Position numbers and translations under genes: made by a program
Part shown: piece by piece, positions 37,222 through 46,400 of the stretch
Layout of the letters: each line of letters opens with the position of its first letter
Position numbering within the stretch: position 1 is the first letter of the stretch
Notes under the pieces: generated by a model
Seen by the model: only the letters and a program-made list of their open reading frames with translations
Databases searched by the model: none
What the model was told of the DNA's origin: nothing
Source of the DNA: JBOGVZ01 sp050692985
GTDB lineage: Bacteria > Actinomycetota > UBA4738 > CALAEC01
Assembly: GCA_050692985.1 (NCBI GenBank)
Contig: JBOGVZ010000049.1
Coordinates: 84,076 to 148,075 of the forward strand
Length of the DNA stretch: 64,000 nt
Direction of reading: 5' to 3'

Positions 37222-37825
37222 CGGCTGCCGGGACGGCGCCCTCGCGGAGGACCCGGGGTGGCGACCCGGTGAGGTCGACCACCGTGGAGGCCGTGTCCCC
37301 GGCCACCGAGGCATCCGCGCACAGGTAGACGGCCACGGCCTCGCCCAGCGCCTCTCGGACGTCCCGGCACGTGGCGGGGGTCGGCTCACCGGAGCGGTTG
37401 GCGCTGGTGACCGCCAGCGGCCCGGTCCGCCGGAGGAGCCCCAGCGCGGTCTCGTGACCGGGAACCCGCACGCCCACCGTGTCCCGCTCGGCCCCCAGGT
37501 CCCACTCGCGGCTGGCCTCGGCACGGGGGAGGACCAGCGTGACCGCGCCGGGCCAGAAGCGCTCGGCCAGGCCGCGGGCCCGCCGGTCGAAGACCGCCAC
37601 CTCGGCGGCCTGGTCCATCCCGGCGGCCAGGACCGGCAGCGTCAGGCGCGGGGGGCGCTGCTTGGCCTCGAAGATCCGCGCGGTTGCGCCCGGCAGATCC
37701 GGCCGTCCGCCGACGCCGTACACCGTGTCGGTGGGGAACACCACCAGCCGTCCGTCCCCCACGGCCCGCTCGGCCGCGTCCAGGGCGGCCGTCGGATCTC
37801 GCCCGACGTCGAAGGCCTCACTCAC
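37202..37825 (-). CDS. tsaC: L-threonylcarbamoyladenylate synthase (TsaC/Sua5/YrdC family)
   Basis: 207 residues from the GTG at 37825, overlapping the prmC stop as GTGA. It makes threonylcarbamoyl-AMP for the universal t6A37 tRNA modification. Landmarks: RLVVFPTDTVYGVGG, IFEAKQRP (the usual KxR substrate-binding motif reads KQRP), FWPGAVTLVLP, VGVRVPGH and PLAVTSANRSGEPTP. It lacks the extra C-terminal Sua5 domain, so it is the short YrdC/TsaC form. Confidence 0.95.
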   Translation of the reverse strand: MSEAFDVGRDPTAALDAAERAVGDGRLVVFPTDTVYGVGGRPDLPGATARIFEAKQRPPRLTLPVLAAGMDQAAEVAVFDRRARGLAERFWPGAVTLVLPRAEASREWDLGAERDTVGVRVPGHETALGLLRRTGPLAVTSANRSGEPTPATCRDVREALGEAVAVYLCADASVAGDTASTVVDLTGSPPRVLREGAVPAADVLAAL

Positions 37826-38664
37826 CGAGCCGCCCCCCGGGCCACGCGATCCCGCCCGGCGAGGTCCGGGAGCACCTCCACCTCGGTGAAGCGCTCCTCG
37901 AGGAGCCGGCGAGCCTCGCGGCCCTGCCGGTCGCCGATCTCCATCACCAGCCACCCCCCCGGCCGGAGCCACCCGGGCGACTCCTCGGCCAGGCGGCGGT
38001 GGATCTCGGTCCCTCCCACCAGGGCCTCGTACGGCTCGGCCCGGACCTCCGCCGGCAGGTCCTCGTACTCCTCCATCGTCACGTACGGCGGGTTGCTGAC
38101 CACCAGGTCCACCCCACCCCGGAGCTCGTCCGGGACCGGGGCGAACAGGTCGCCGCGGAGCACCTCGACCTTCAGCGCGTGCCGCGAGGCGTTGGCCCGG
38201 GCCACCGCCACGGCCTCGTCCGAGACGTCCGTGGCCACCACGCGGGCGTCCGGACGGCGGCGCTTCACGGCCAGGGCCACCGCACCGGTGCCCGTGCCCA
38301 CATCGACCACGACGGGTTCCCGGCGCCCGTCCACCGCCTCCAGGGCCCGCTCGACGACCACCTCCGTCTCCGGCCGGGGGACGAACACACCCGGGGCCAC
38401 GCCCAGGACCAGGTCGAGGAACTGCTGCTCGCCGGTGAGGTACTGGAGCGGCACCCCGTGGCACCGCTGGCACAGGGCCCGGCCGAACAGCCGGGCGGTC
38501 CGCGTGTCGAGCCCCTCGGTGCGGGCGTACAGCCCGGCCCGGTCGGTGCCCAGGAAGTACATCAGCAGGGCTTCGGCCGTCTCCCGTGGCGACTCCACCC
38601 CGTGCCGCTCCAGGTACTCCGCCGCACGCGTGACGACCTCGGCCGGCCTCATGACTGAGTTCAT
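37822..38664 (-). CDS. prmC: Peptide chain release factor N5-glutamine methyltransferase
   Basis: 280 residues. PrmC methylates the GGQ glutamine of release factors using SAM. The SAM loop VVDVGTGTGAVAL, the substrate motif VVSNPPYV and the N-terminal helical domain with RPETEVVVERAL are all present. The ATG at 38664 (MNSV) or at 38652 (MRPAEVV) may be used. Normally it directly follows prfA; here a 1.66-kb beta-propeller gene separates them. Confidence 0.96.
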   Translation of the reverse strand: MNSVMRPAEVVTRAAEYLERHGVESPRETAEALLMYFLGTDRAGLYARTEGLDTRTARLFGRALCQRCHGVPLQYLTGEQQFLDLVLGVAPGVFVPRPETEVVVERALEAVDGRREPVVVDVGTGTGAVALAVKRRRPDARVVATDVSDEAVAVARANASRHALKVEVLRGDLFAPVPDELRGGVDLVVSNPPYVTMEEYEDLPAEVRAEPYEALVGGTEIHRRLAEESPGWLRPGGWLVMEIGDRQGREARRLLEERFTEVEVLPDLAGRDRVARGAAR

Positions 38665-38763
38665 TGTCGCTGACTCCGCGGGCGGGTGGCCTCCTCACTG
38701 GGAATCGAACCGATGTCGACGCCCCAGTAGATCGACGGTCGGGCGATCCGGGGGTGGAGGAAC

Positions 38764-40419
38764 CTACGCGACCACCTTGAAGTAGGCCCACGGTGACCCG
38801 TCCTTCGCATGGTCCTCACCGTGGGAGAACCAGCCTCTGATGCGGAAGCTATAACCGCCAGCTGGATCGACGAGCTCGATGAATACCGAGCTCTTCTTCC
38901 CGAGCGTAGCCTTCAGCTTCCCGAGAGACTTCCACTTGCCCGCGAAGCGCACCTCGAGTACCACGACGAGCTTGTTGCCCGCATGATTCGGGACGACCTT
39001 ACCCTTATAGATCGGATCATCGCCTTCATCGTACAGGTGGTATTTCGCTTGCTTTCCGTAGGCGCCGAGCAGCTTTCCCGTGGTAATTACCTTCACCCTC
39101 ACGGTCCGCGAATTGCTCTCGGCGGGACGCCAATCAGCCTCACCTGCCCACGTCGCTGTGTACTTGGTGTTCTTCGAGGGTGAAACCTTCACGGTGAGGT
39201 CACCGTCACCGTCAACGAGGCCCGAGGTGAGCAGGGTCTTCGTGCCATTGATCGGTTCCTTATAGATGGAGACCTTCTTGTTCGAGCTCTGGGCGAACGC
39301 ATCGAGGTGTGCGGTCAGCTTGGCGGACTTCCCGAAGCCGATCGTGCCTTTCGACGTCGCGAGGGTCAGGGCGGTGATCTTGATCGCCGGTCCGTACAGC
39401 GAGTGGAAGTACGCATCTCCACCGTAGATGCTGGTCCCGGTCACGGCGAAGATTCGGGCTTCGTCCTCCGTGATCCCGACGCCCCTGGGGTAGAGGTAGG
39501 GCCCGGGAGTGCCATCGAAGTCCACCGATTCCGATGGTGTGGGATCGCCGGCCGGAAACACATGCACGTCGGGCTCATAGATCCCATGAACCCCCCCCAC
39601 CACGTGACTCGGCCCGACGGCGAGCGCATCCGGGTAGGGCGGCAGCGGATACGTGAACCCGGTGGGTTTGAGGTCGGACGCAGACAGCTGTCGGATCTCG
39701 TAGGGGGCGCTTGCCGTCACCAGGAGGCCCTGACCGTCCGGCATCACGGCTACGTCCTGGATGTTGGTCATGTCGGAGGCCCAATTCTTGGCGACGAGCG
39801 CGGGCGGGTCGACGCTGATGTCGTAGCGGGAAATGGAGCTGCCCGCCATGAACAGCGCGTCAGGGATGACCGGGCTCGAGGCGAACAGGCCGCATCCGAA
39901 GTCCCCTGTGTGCATCGTGACCACCTCGGTGGAGAGATCGACGGACGCCACTTGGGAACCGAAGGACCCACATGAATGCGCGAACCATAGGCGGCCGCCC
40001 CCGACCCCAAGCGTTCCCCAAGCCGTGACATCGAGTTCGATCGAACCGGTCTTCTCCAGCGTCACGGCGTCCACCTTGTAGATCTGATCGCGACCTTCGG
40101 CCACCGCATACAGCGTCTGGTCGATCAGGACCATCCCCGCAGCACGGGGCACGTCCCCGACGGTGGCGGCGAGGGTCGCGTCGAAGTCCATGACGAGGAT
40201 CTCCGAGGACCCAAGGCCGCCCGAGACGAACACGTGCCCGCCTTCCTCGTCGATCACGAGGTCGTAGAAATTCGCAAGGGGCAACTTCACGCCCACATCA
40301 GCGGATGCCTGAGCGGATGGCGTGACCTGTCCGACCAGCGCTGTCAGTGTGGCGATCAACGCGACGGTGCCGATTGAGGCGCGAAGCGCCGAGGCTCCGG
40401 AATTGCTGGCCCGCAACAT
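38764..40419 (-). CDS. Secreted beta-propeller protein with C-terminal Ig-like module, inserted between prfA and prmC
   Basis: 551 residues from the ATG at 40419; the GTG at 40422 is also possible. A signal sequence (residues about 10-40, ending SAQASA) leads into YncE-like propeller repeats (DLVIDEEGGHVFVSGGLG, GMVLIDQTLYAVAEG, DVAVMPDGQGLLVTASAP). From about residue 345 there is a Lys-rich Ig-like repeat region (KSAKLTAHLDAFAQSSNKKV, NTKYTATWAGEADWRPAESN) as in choice-of-anchor proteins. The DNA is visibly less GC-rich than its neighbours and splits a conserved gene pair, both pointing to acquisition. Function unknown. Confidence 0.75.
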   Translation of the reverse strand: MLRASNSGASALRASIGTVALIATLTALVGQVTPSAQASADVGVKLPLANFYDLVIDEEGGHVFVSGGLGSSEILVMDFDATLAATVGDVPRAAGMVLIDQTLYAVAEGRDQIYKVDAVTLEKTGSIELDVTAWGTLGVGGGRLWFAHSCGSFGSQVASVDLSTEVVTMHTGDFGCGLFASSPVIPDALFMAGSSISRYDISVDPPALVAKNWASDMTNIQDVAVMPDGQGLLVTASAPYEIRQLSASDLKPTGFTYPLPPYPDALAVGPSHVVGGVHGIYEPDVHVFPAGDPTPSESVDFDGTPGPYLYPRGVGITEDEARIFAVTGTSIYGGDAYFHSLYGPAIKITALTLATSKGTIGFGKSAKLTAHLDAFAQSSNKKVSIYKEPINGTKTLLTSGLVDGDGDLTVKVSPSKNTKYTATWAGEADWRPAESNSRTVRVKVITTGKLLGAYGKQAKYHLYDEGDDPIYKGKVVPNHAGNKLVVVLEVRFAGKWKSLGKLKATLGKKSSVFIELVDPAGGYSFRIRGWFSHGEDHAKDGSPWAYFKVVA

Positions 40420-40425
40420 CACCGG

Positions 40426-40454
40426 ATTGTCTGGGGCGGGAGAGATGCGGTCAA
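40426..40454 (-). promoter_or_regulatory. Candidate promoter of the beta-propeller gene, giving a leaderless transcript
   Basis: TTGACC (40454-40449), a 17-base spacer and GACAAT (40431-40426). The expected start point, about seven bases downstream, coincides with the ATG at 40419, so the message would have little or no leader. No ribosome-binding site is present. Confidence 0.45.
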
Positions 40455-40481
40455 TACAGGGAAGTGCGTATCTGAGAACGA

Positions 40482-41552
40482 TCAGGTAGAGGTAGCGCCG
40501 AGCTGGGCGGCGCGCTCGCGGGCGGTGAGGGCGTCGACGAACTCGTCCAGCTCCCCCTCCAGGATCTGGGTCAGGCGGTGGGAGGTGATCGGGATCCGGT
40601 GGTCGGTCACCCGGCTCTGGGGGAAGTTGTAGGTGCGGATCTTCTCGGCGCGGTCGCCGGTGCCCACCTGGGCCCGGCGGGCCTGGGCCTCCTCGCGCTG
40701 CTGGCGATCCTGCTCCAGCTTGAGCAGCCGGGCCCGCAGGTAGCGAAGCGCCTTCTCCTTGTTCTGCCGCTGGGACCGCTCCTCCTGGACGGCGATCACG
40801 ATGCCGGTCGGCTTGTGGGTGAGCCGCACCGCGGAGTCGGTGGTGTTCACCGACTGGCCGCCGGGGCCGGAGGACCGGTACACGTCCGTCTCGATGTCCT
40901 CCTCCCGGACCTCGACCTCCACCTCATCGGCCTCGGGCAACACCGCCACGGTGGCCGTCGAGGTGTGGATGCGCCCGCCGGACTCGGTCTCGGGGATCCG
41001 CTGGACCCGGTGGACCCCGGACTCGTGCTTCAGCCTCGAGTAGGCCCGATCCCCGCGAACCTCCAGGACGATGTCCTTGAAGCCTCCCAGGTCCGACGGG
41101 CTCGAGGACAGGACCTCGGTCTTCCACCGGTGCCGCTCGGCGTACCGCCGGTACATCTCGAACAGGTCCGAGGCGAACAGCGCCGCCTCCTGCCCCCCGG
41201 CTCCGGCCCGGATCTCCAGCACGACGTTCTTGTCGTCGTAGGGATCCCTGGGCAGCAGCAGCACCTCCAGCCTGGCCTCCAGGTCCCGGGCTTCCGCGGC
41301 GGCCCGGTCGGCCTCCTGCCGGAAGTACGCCTGGGACTCGGGGTCCTTCTCCTCGTGCGCCAGCGCGCGCGCCTCCTCCGCGTCGGCAGTGGCCTTCTTG
41401 AGCTGCCGGTAAGCGGTGACGACCTCCTCGAGCTCCCGGTGGCGCTTGCCCAGGTCCCGGAGGCGGGCAGGGTCGGCCGCGACCTCGGGGCTCGACAGCT
41501 CCCGGGTCAGCTCCTCGAAGGACGCTTCGATCTCGTCCAGGCGCTCGCGCAT
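40482..41552 (-). CDS. prfA: Peptide chain release factor 1
   Basis: 356 residues, standard length. RF1 recognises UAA and UAG. The peptidyl-hydrolysis motif is RSSGPGGQSVNTTDSAV, with the GGQ that PrmC methylates. The stop-codon-reading P-x-T tripeptide is PET in VQRIPETESGGRIHT, at the position of PAT in E. coli RF1. GAGGQEAALFASDLFEMY and SQRQNKEKALRYLRARL are also conserved. Presence of RF1 implies UAG is a normal stop here, relevant to the amber codon in the pseudogene at 63225-63842. Confidence 0.98.
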   Translation of the reverse strand: MRERLDEIEASFEELTRELSSPEVAADPARLRDLGKRHRELEEVVTAYRQLKKATADAEEARALAHEEKDPESQAYFRQEADRAAAEARDLEARLEVLLLPRDPYDDKNVVLEIRAGAGGQEAALFASDLFEMYRRYAERHRWKTEVLSSSPSDLGGFKDIVLEVRGDRAYSRLKHESGVHRVQRIPETESGGRIHTSTATVAVLPEADEVEVEVREEDIETDVYRSSGPGGQSVNTTDSAVRLTHKPTGIVIAVQEERSQRQNKEKALRYLRARLLKLEQDRQQREEAQARRAQVGTGDRAEKIRTYNFPQSRVTDHRIPITSHRLTQILEGELDEFVDALTARERAAQLGATST

Positions 41553-41603
41553 GACGGCTCCATTATCCGCGCTGCGGGGAGCCTCGCCCCGGCCTCCGGC
41601 GCC

Positions 41604-42521
41604 CTACTCGGGGAGTGGCGGGGCGGGGGACTCGGCGGGGGCACCGGCGGCGGCCTCGCCCTCCATGGCGCGCACCTGCTCGAAGGCGGCGATGGCCACC
41701 TCGATCTGCTCCCGAGCGGGAGGCTTCGTGGTGACCTTCTGGAGCCACAGTCCCGGGGCCATCAGGGCCCGCATGACCCGGGAGCCCGAGTGCCGGGCCC
41801 CCAGCCGCAGCAGCTCGAAGGCCAGCCCGGCGATCAGCGGGATGGCGATGAGCCGCGAGCCGATCCGCCACGGCAGGGAGGGGTTGCCGAACAGGGCGAA
41901 CACGAAGATCGTCAGGATCATCACGATCAGCAGGAAGTTCGTGCCGCACCGCACGTGGAGCGTGGAGTAGCGGTCCACGCTCTCCGGCTCCAGCGGGGCC
42001 CGGCGCTCGTACGCGGCGATCGTCTTGTGCTCGGCGCCGTGGTACTCGAACACCCGGCGGATCTCCTTCATCCGCCCGATCAACAGCAGGTACCCCAGGA
42101 ACAGCGCCACCCGGAAGATCCCCTCGGCCACGTTGAGCAGGAGCCCCGAGCCCACCCGGTCCCGGGCCAGGCTCGACACGAAGGCGGGGAACACCACGAA
42201 CAGGCCGACGAACAGGGCCAGGGCCACGGTCATCGACAGGGCCATCTGGCGGGGGGTGAGCTTCTCCTCCTCCTGGGCCGACTGGTTGGCCGAGATCGTG
42301 AGGGCCTTCACCCCGATGGCCAGGGCCTGCCCCAGGGCGATCACCCCGCGGAGGGGGGGCATCCGAAGGATGCGGTACCGCTTGGCGATCGAGTCGATCT
42401 CCCGCCCCTCGAGGTGGATCTCGCCGTCCGGCTTCCGGACCGCGATCGCCCAGTCGTCGCGGCCCCGCATCATCACGCCCTCGAGGACCGCCTGCCCCCC
42501 GTAGTAGTGCTCCTCGGCCAC
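41604..42521 (-). CDS. DUF1385 (YqhQ-like) membrane protein
   Basis: 305 residues from the GTG at 42521 (VAEEHYYGGQAVLEGVMMRG). The N-terminal motif YYGGQAVLEGVMMRGRD and the central YHGAEHKTIAAYE, RYSTLHVRCGTNFLLIVMIL define the DUF1385 family, found in Firmicutes and actinobacteria and often near prfA or efp. Five or so helices follow. No biochemical role is established. A C-terminal Ala/Pro-rich tail (AAAGAPAESPAPPLPE) is probably disordered. It lies 50 bases upstream of prfA. Confidence 0.92.
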   Translation of the reverse strand: MAEEHYYGGQAVLEGVMMRGRDDWAIAVRKPDGEIHLEGREIDSIAKRYRILRMPPLRGVIALGQALAIGVKALTISANQSAQEEEKLTPRQMALSMTVALALFVGLFVVFPAFVSSLARDRVGSGLLLNVAEGIFRVALFLGYLLLIGRMKEIRRVFEYHGAEHKTIAAYERRAPLEPESVDRYSTLHVRCGTNFLLIVMILTIFVFALFGNPSLPWRIGSRLIAIPLIAGLAFELLRLGARHSGSRVMRALMAPGLWLQKVTTKPPAREQIEVAIAAFEQVRAMEGEAAAGAPAESPAPPLPE

Positions 42522-42562
42522 GAAGCCATTGTAGGGGCGGGCCGAGGAGGGCGGCCGCCCCC

Positions 42563-43069
42563 CTACCGGGCCGTCACCTCGATCGCCTCCGCGATCTCCG
42601 GGTCGAACGAGATGTGCCGGTTGTCGACGTACTCCACCCGCAGGGTGTGCCGCCCGGGCTCCAGCTCGACCTGGGCGATGCTCGAGTACGGCATCTGCTG
42701 GAGCTGCCCGTCCACGTACAGGTGCAGGTGGCCCCCCTGCTCGTCGGTGGGAGAGGTGGCGATCTCCGCACCCACCACCGCAACCTCGATCTCTACGGGC
42801 TCGCCGGCGGCGACCCGCTCCCCGGGCGCCGGCCGGAGGATCGCTACCGTGGCGTCGGGGGCCGGGGAGCCGAACGGCGAGAGCACCGCGCCGAGGACCA
42901 CGAGCACCAGGCCGACGCCCAGGACCCACCGGCCCACCGACAGGCCGCCCTTCCAGGCGGCCGACAGGGCGACGGCCACCAGGACGAGCGCGCCGCCGGC
43001 GATCATCACCGGGACGTTCCCGCCCTCCGGCCCGGCGATGTGGGCGATCAGGGGAACCATCTCCTTCAT
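42563..43069 (-). CDS. Two-helix membrane protein with extracytoplasmic Ig-like domain
   Basis: 168 residues from the ATG at 43069 (MKEMVPLIAHIAG). Two hydrophobic segments (about residues 20-40 and 47-65) are followed by a C-terminal beta-sandwich of about 95 residues, with GGHLHLYVDGQLQQMPYSS and LEPGRHTLRVEYVDNRH. This arrangement resembles DUF4399/FN3-type domains. The HLHLYVD motif could bind a metal. It ends 41 bases from the DUF1385 gene and follows the copCD gene on the same strand, so it may belong to copper locus 2. Family not firmly recognised. Confidence 0.65.
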   Translation of the reverse strand: MKEMVPLIAHIAGPEGGNVPVMIAGGALVLVAVALSAAWKGGLSVGRWVLGVGLVLVVLGAVLSPFGSPAPDATVAILRPAPGERVAAGEPVEIEVAVVGAEIATSPTDEQGGHLHLYVDGQLQQMPYSSIAQVELEPGRHTLRVEYVDNRHISFDPEIAEAIEVTAR

Positions 43070-43133
43070 TCTGATCGTATCTTCCCTTCCGGCGAGTGCC
43101 GGGCCGACGTCATCCCGGCCAACGTCGCGGCGT

Positions 43134-45086
43134 TCACCCTTCGATCTCCTCCCTGAAGTACGCGTCGACCGGGGTTCCCTCCGGCGTCGAGCCCTCCACC
43201 CGGAACGTCCACCGGCCCGCCCCGAGGTCCTCCTGGGCCACGAAGTGCCCCGGGGAGAGCACAACCGGGTCCAGCAGGAGCGGTGCCCCGGTTTCGGGAG
43301 CGGCCTCGAAACGGGCGACCTCTACCGGCTGCTCGGCCCCTTCTGGGGTGAGGAAGGTGAGGTGGACCTCGTTGGGGCCTTCCTTCCCCGGATCGACGAA
43401 TCCCTGGATCGAGATCCCGTTCGGCAGCGCGATCGTGTAGATGGTGGGCTGGCCCTCCGCCTCGGAGACCGTGATGTCCTGGGGTGGGAGGCGGGTGCGG
43501 AGCCCGAGGTCGATCGTCCGGGAGTCCCCGCCCAGGAGGACCAACGCGTCGACCTCCCAGGAGCCGTCGACCGAGAGGTTGGGCCCCTCGGCTCGCCACG
43601 CTGCCTGCCCGACGCTCTCCAGGTCCAGCTCCGAGGGCGCGATGTCCGGCCGAGAGGGGAGGGAGAACGACAGACGAACGCCAGTCGCGTCCACGGGCTC
43701 TCCCTCGCCGTCCGTGACCCTCACGTCGAATCGATTGACCCCCGCCGTGCCGGGGGTGGCGGTCAGCCGGACATGGAGCAATCCCGCGGGATCCGACCCC
43801 TCGGCCACCACGCGGGCGGGAGCAACCGGAGGGGGGGCCTGGGCCGGCGGGGGGAGACCGGCCATCAGGCCGGTGAGCCCGAAGACTCCCGCCCCGATGG
43901 CCAGCTCGGCGCCCACCGTGCGGCGGAGGGTCCCGAACAGCCGGCCGCGCGAGGAGATGCGGGGGACGATCCGGTACCGGTTGTAGGCGCCCAGGGCCAG
44001 CAGACCCAGGAACAGGGCGCTCTTGCCCACCACGGTCAGGCCGAAGCCCGTGTCGATCAGGCGATCCGGCTCCAGGCCCACCTGGTTCAGCGCGCGGAGG
44101 ACCCCCGTCACGGCCACCACGGGGAGGGCCACCGTGGCCAGCGCGGAGAACCGGCGGACGGCACCGGAGCGTTCCTCGTCCGGCTCCCCCCTGATCCCCA
44201 CCAGGAGCCACAGCAGCCCTCCCACCCAGGCCGCCACGCTGAGGATGTGGACCCACTGCACCCCGACGTGCAGGGGCGCGTTCTCCACGGCGCTGGCATG
44301 GCCGGCGAAGGCGTGGACCAGCATGGCGAGGGCGGCCGCCGCGGCGAGGATCGCGGCGATCCACCGGCGGGGCCGGAGCGCCGAGGCCGCGGTCGCCGGC
44401 AGGGCCAGCAGGACGACGGCGCCGCGCGCCACGAGGAGCCGGCCCCGCTCGGATCCCAGCAGCTCGGCCGCGGGGACGTCCACGGCGGCACGCTCGGCCA
44501 GGAACATGCCGAGGACGCCGAGGGCGGCCGCGGCCCAGGCGAGCCACAGCAACCCCGGCACCGGACTCCGTGCCCGGAAGACAAGGAGGCGCCCCAGGGC
44601 CCCGCCGAACAGCAACGCGAGCCCCCAGTAGAAGGCCCACCGGGATCCGACGGCCAGGGGGGTGGGACGCTCCTGGGTCGGGTAGGACCCCTTGGGCTCG
44701 GCGACAGGCTCCACCGCCTGGCCCACCCCGAAGGCGAACGACCCCGTGGTGACGTGACCGTCGGCCGTGGAGAGGACCCGCCAGCTCACCGTGTACGTGC
44801 CCCGGGACAACTCCGGCAGCGACACCCTGAGCCCGCGTGGCTGGCCGGCGACGCCCTCGAGGGGGCCGACCTCCACGGGGGCTCCGGTGGAGTCGAACAC
44901 CCGGATCTGCGACAGCCCGTGATCGGGCGGCTCGGTGAACGTGATCACGATCTCCGGCGGGGCGGTGTCGAGCACATCGCCGTTGGCCGGGGAGGAGCTC
45001 TGCAGGAGCGCGTGGGCGTGGGCGGCCGGGCCGGTCATCACCAGCCCGGCCGCCGCCAGCCCGAGAACGACGAGCGCCCGCCGCAC
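43134..45086 (-). CDS. CopC-CopD fusion copper protein with C-terminal periplasmic domain (locus 2)
   Basis: 650 residues, a paralogue of the gene at 11737-13686 with the same three-part design. The signal peptide ends AAHA and the mature protein would start HALLQSSSPANG. The CopC second site is STADGHVTTGSFAFGV. The CopD membrane core includes LVHAFAGHASAVENA, VGVQWVHILSVAAWVGGLLW and YNRYRIVPRISS. The C-terminal domain (NRFDVRVTDGEGEPVDATGV) is YtkA/FixH-like. It starts three bases after its broken partner gene. Copper uptake or resistance is the family role. Confidence 0.88.
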   Translation of the reverse strand: MRRALVVLGLAAAGLVMTGPAAHAHALLQSSSPANGDVLDTAPPEIVITFTEPPDHGLSQIRVFDSTGAPVEVGPLEGVAGQPRGLRVSLPELSRGTYTVSWRVLSTADGHVTTGSFAFGVGQAVEPVAEPKGSYPTQERPTPLAVGSRWAFYWGLALLFGGALGRLLVFRARSPVPGLLWLAWAAAALGVLGMFLAERAAVDVPAAELLGSERGRLLVARGAVVLLALPATAASALRPRRWIAAILAAAAALAMLVHAFAGHASAVENAPLHVGVQWVHILSVAAWVGGLLWLLVGIRGEPDEERSGAVRRFSALATVALPVVAVTGVLRALNQVGLEPDRLIDTGFGLTVVGKSALFLGLLALGAYNRYRIVPRISSRGRLFGTLRRTVGAELAIGAGVFGLTGLMAGLPPPAQAPPPVAPARVVAEGSDPAGLLHVRLTATPGTAGVNRFDVRVTDGEGEPVDATGVRLSFSLPSRPDIAPSELDLESVGQAAWRAEGPNLSVDGSWEVDALVLLGGDSRTIDLGLRTRLPPQDITVSEAEGQPTIYTIALPNGISIQGFVDPGKEGPNEVHLTFLTPEGAEQPVEVARFEAAPETGAPLLLDPVVLSPGHFVAQEDLGAGRWTFRVEGSTPEGTPVDAYFREEIEG

Positions 45087-45089
45087 CGC

Positions 45090-45712
45090 TCAGGCCGCTC
45101 GCTTCCTCCACAGGGCCATGACCGCCACCACCAGGGCCAGGACCCCCGCCGCGATCCCCACGTAGGCCAGTGTTTGCGCCGACGAGGCCTCGTCGGACGC
45201 CCCCGCCTCCGCGCTCACCTGCTCGATGAGGTCGCCCAGCTCGGCGTTCGACGGGTCATCCACGGGGAACGCTACCTCGCCCGGATCTTCGATGTCGCTG
45301 AAGGTCTCGGGCCCGGAGGTGAACATCTCGTCCACCTCCTGGTCCTCTACGGTCCCGAAGATGCGGAAGGTCCACGTCCCAGCGCGGGTCGGATAGATGT
45401 CCGTGTTGTAGTTCCCCGGCTCGCCGAAGACGCCCACCACGAACGCCGGCTCGAGGACAGCCGTCATTGTCTCGCCCTCGAAGCGATCTCCACCTGAAGC
45501 TCGACGCCCTCGACGACGGGGTCGCCCCGCGAGTCGGTGATGGTCACCTCCGGGCCGTTCTTCGCGTTGGCGAAGGCGGGCTCGTCGTACCACCCCACCA
45601 CGAACTCGTAGTCTCCGACTTGGCGGCTCTCGTGCGCCGCGGCCGGAGCGGCCGGCATCGCCACCAGCGCGCCGGCGGCCAGCGCGATCACCGCGCGTGC
45701 AGCGTTACGCAT
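45090..45712 (-). pseudogene. Copper-locus partner gene split by a one-base frameshift (homologue of 13703-14335)
   Basis: Two overlapping frames together reproduce the 13703-14335 protein. The first (from the ATG at 45712: signal peptide, then HESRQVGDYEFVVGWYDEPAF) reads to GVELQVEI and stops at 45464. The second continues RFEGETMTAVLEPAF, IYPTRAGTWTFRIFG, MFTSGPETFSDIEDP and a C-terminal membrane helix to 45090. Inserting one base after the ATC at 45487-45485 (ATC-CGC-TTC) restores a continuous protein of about 207 residues. The first stop overlaps an in-frame ATG of the second part (ATGA), so reinitiation could yield an unexported fragment. The cause could be real inactivation, a sequencing error or programmed shifting. 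Confidence 0.75.
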
Positions 45713-45785
45713 GTGTCCTCCCTTTTCGTAGGTTCGACCGACGCTCGCCGAGAGACCCGGGCGGCGCCGAGGTGCTACGGATCGG

Positions 45786-46376
45786 TCAGGAAGAGGGAGG
45801 CCCCCGAAGGGTGAGCCCGCCCAAGGCCACGTGCGCGTGCGACGGGGTGTAGACGACGGCGGAAGGGGGTCTCAGCGCGCGGGGCGCCCGGGCCCTTCGG
45901 GGCCGCATCGCGGATACCAGCGCTTCGACCATCCTCGTCACCAGGACGACCAGCGCTGCGATGGCCAGGGCAACCACGACCTGGAGGCCGACTCCGATCA
46001 GGAACGCCGGTTCGCGCACCAGGTCGAGCGGCCCGTGACCCGACAGGATCCGCTCGACGAACTCCAGGAGGCCGAAGCCGAGGACCTGCACCAGGATCAG
46101 GCGGGCCGCGGCGTGAGCGAGCACGCCTCCGAGTGACGGCGCTCCCCCGGATCGCCGCCACAGAGCCAGGTGGATGAACGTGGCGACCACTCCGGCAACG
46201 GCGATCGCCGGGAGCGCGGGCCACCAGGCGTGCCCGGTGCTGTGGAGCAGGGCCTCCCGTTCGGCCTCGTGAGGAACGGCGAGCCGGAAGGCCACGACGT
46301 GAGCCAGGGCGATCCCGGACCCGGCCATCGCTCCGAGGACCAGCCGCATGCGGAGGCTGACGCGTCCGCCCATCAT
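45786..46376 (-). CDS. Four-helix membrane protein of unknown function
   Basis: 196 residues. Four hydrophobic segments lie at about residues 12-32, 52-72, 80-102 and 125-148, followed by an Arg-rich linker and a tail ending PSHAHVALGGLTLRGPP. The ATGs at 46376 and 46373 are both possible. It sits upstream of the copper locus 2 genes on the same strand with a 73-base gap. Histidines near helix ends (LLHSTGHAWW, SGHGPLD, SHAHV) are suggestive of metal handling but prove nothing. I do not recognise the family. Confidence 0.6.
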   Translation of the reverse strand: MMGGRVSLRMRLVLGAMAGSGIALAHVVAFRLAVPHEAEREALLHSTGHAWWPALPAIAVAGVVATFIHLALWRRSGGAPSLGGVLAHAAARLILVQVLGFGLLEFVERILSGHGPLDLVREPAFLIGVGLQVVVALAIAALVVLVTRMVEALVSAMRPRRARAPRALRPPSAVVYTPSHAHVALGGLTLRGPPSS

Positions 46377-46400
46377 GGCGAGTCTACCCGGAGGCCGGGG

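Noticed and set aside
38680..38740. A tRNA-like T-arm (GGTTCGATTCCC on the minus strand) beside the inserted propeller gene
   Set aside because: The flanking five-base stems do not pair and no acceptor, D or anticodon arm can be folded. It may be coincidence or a very degraded attachment site.
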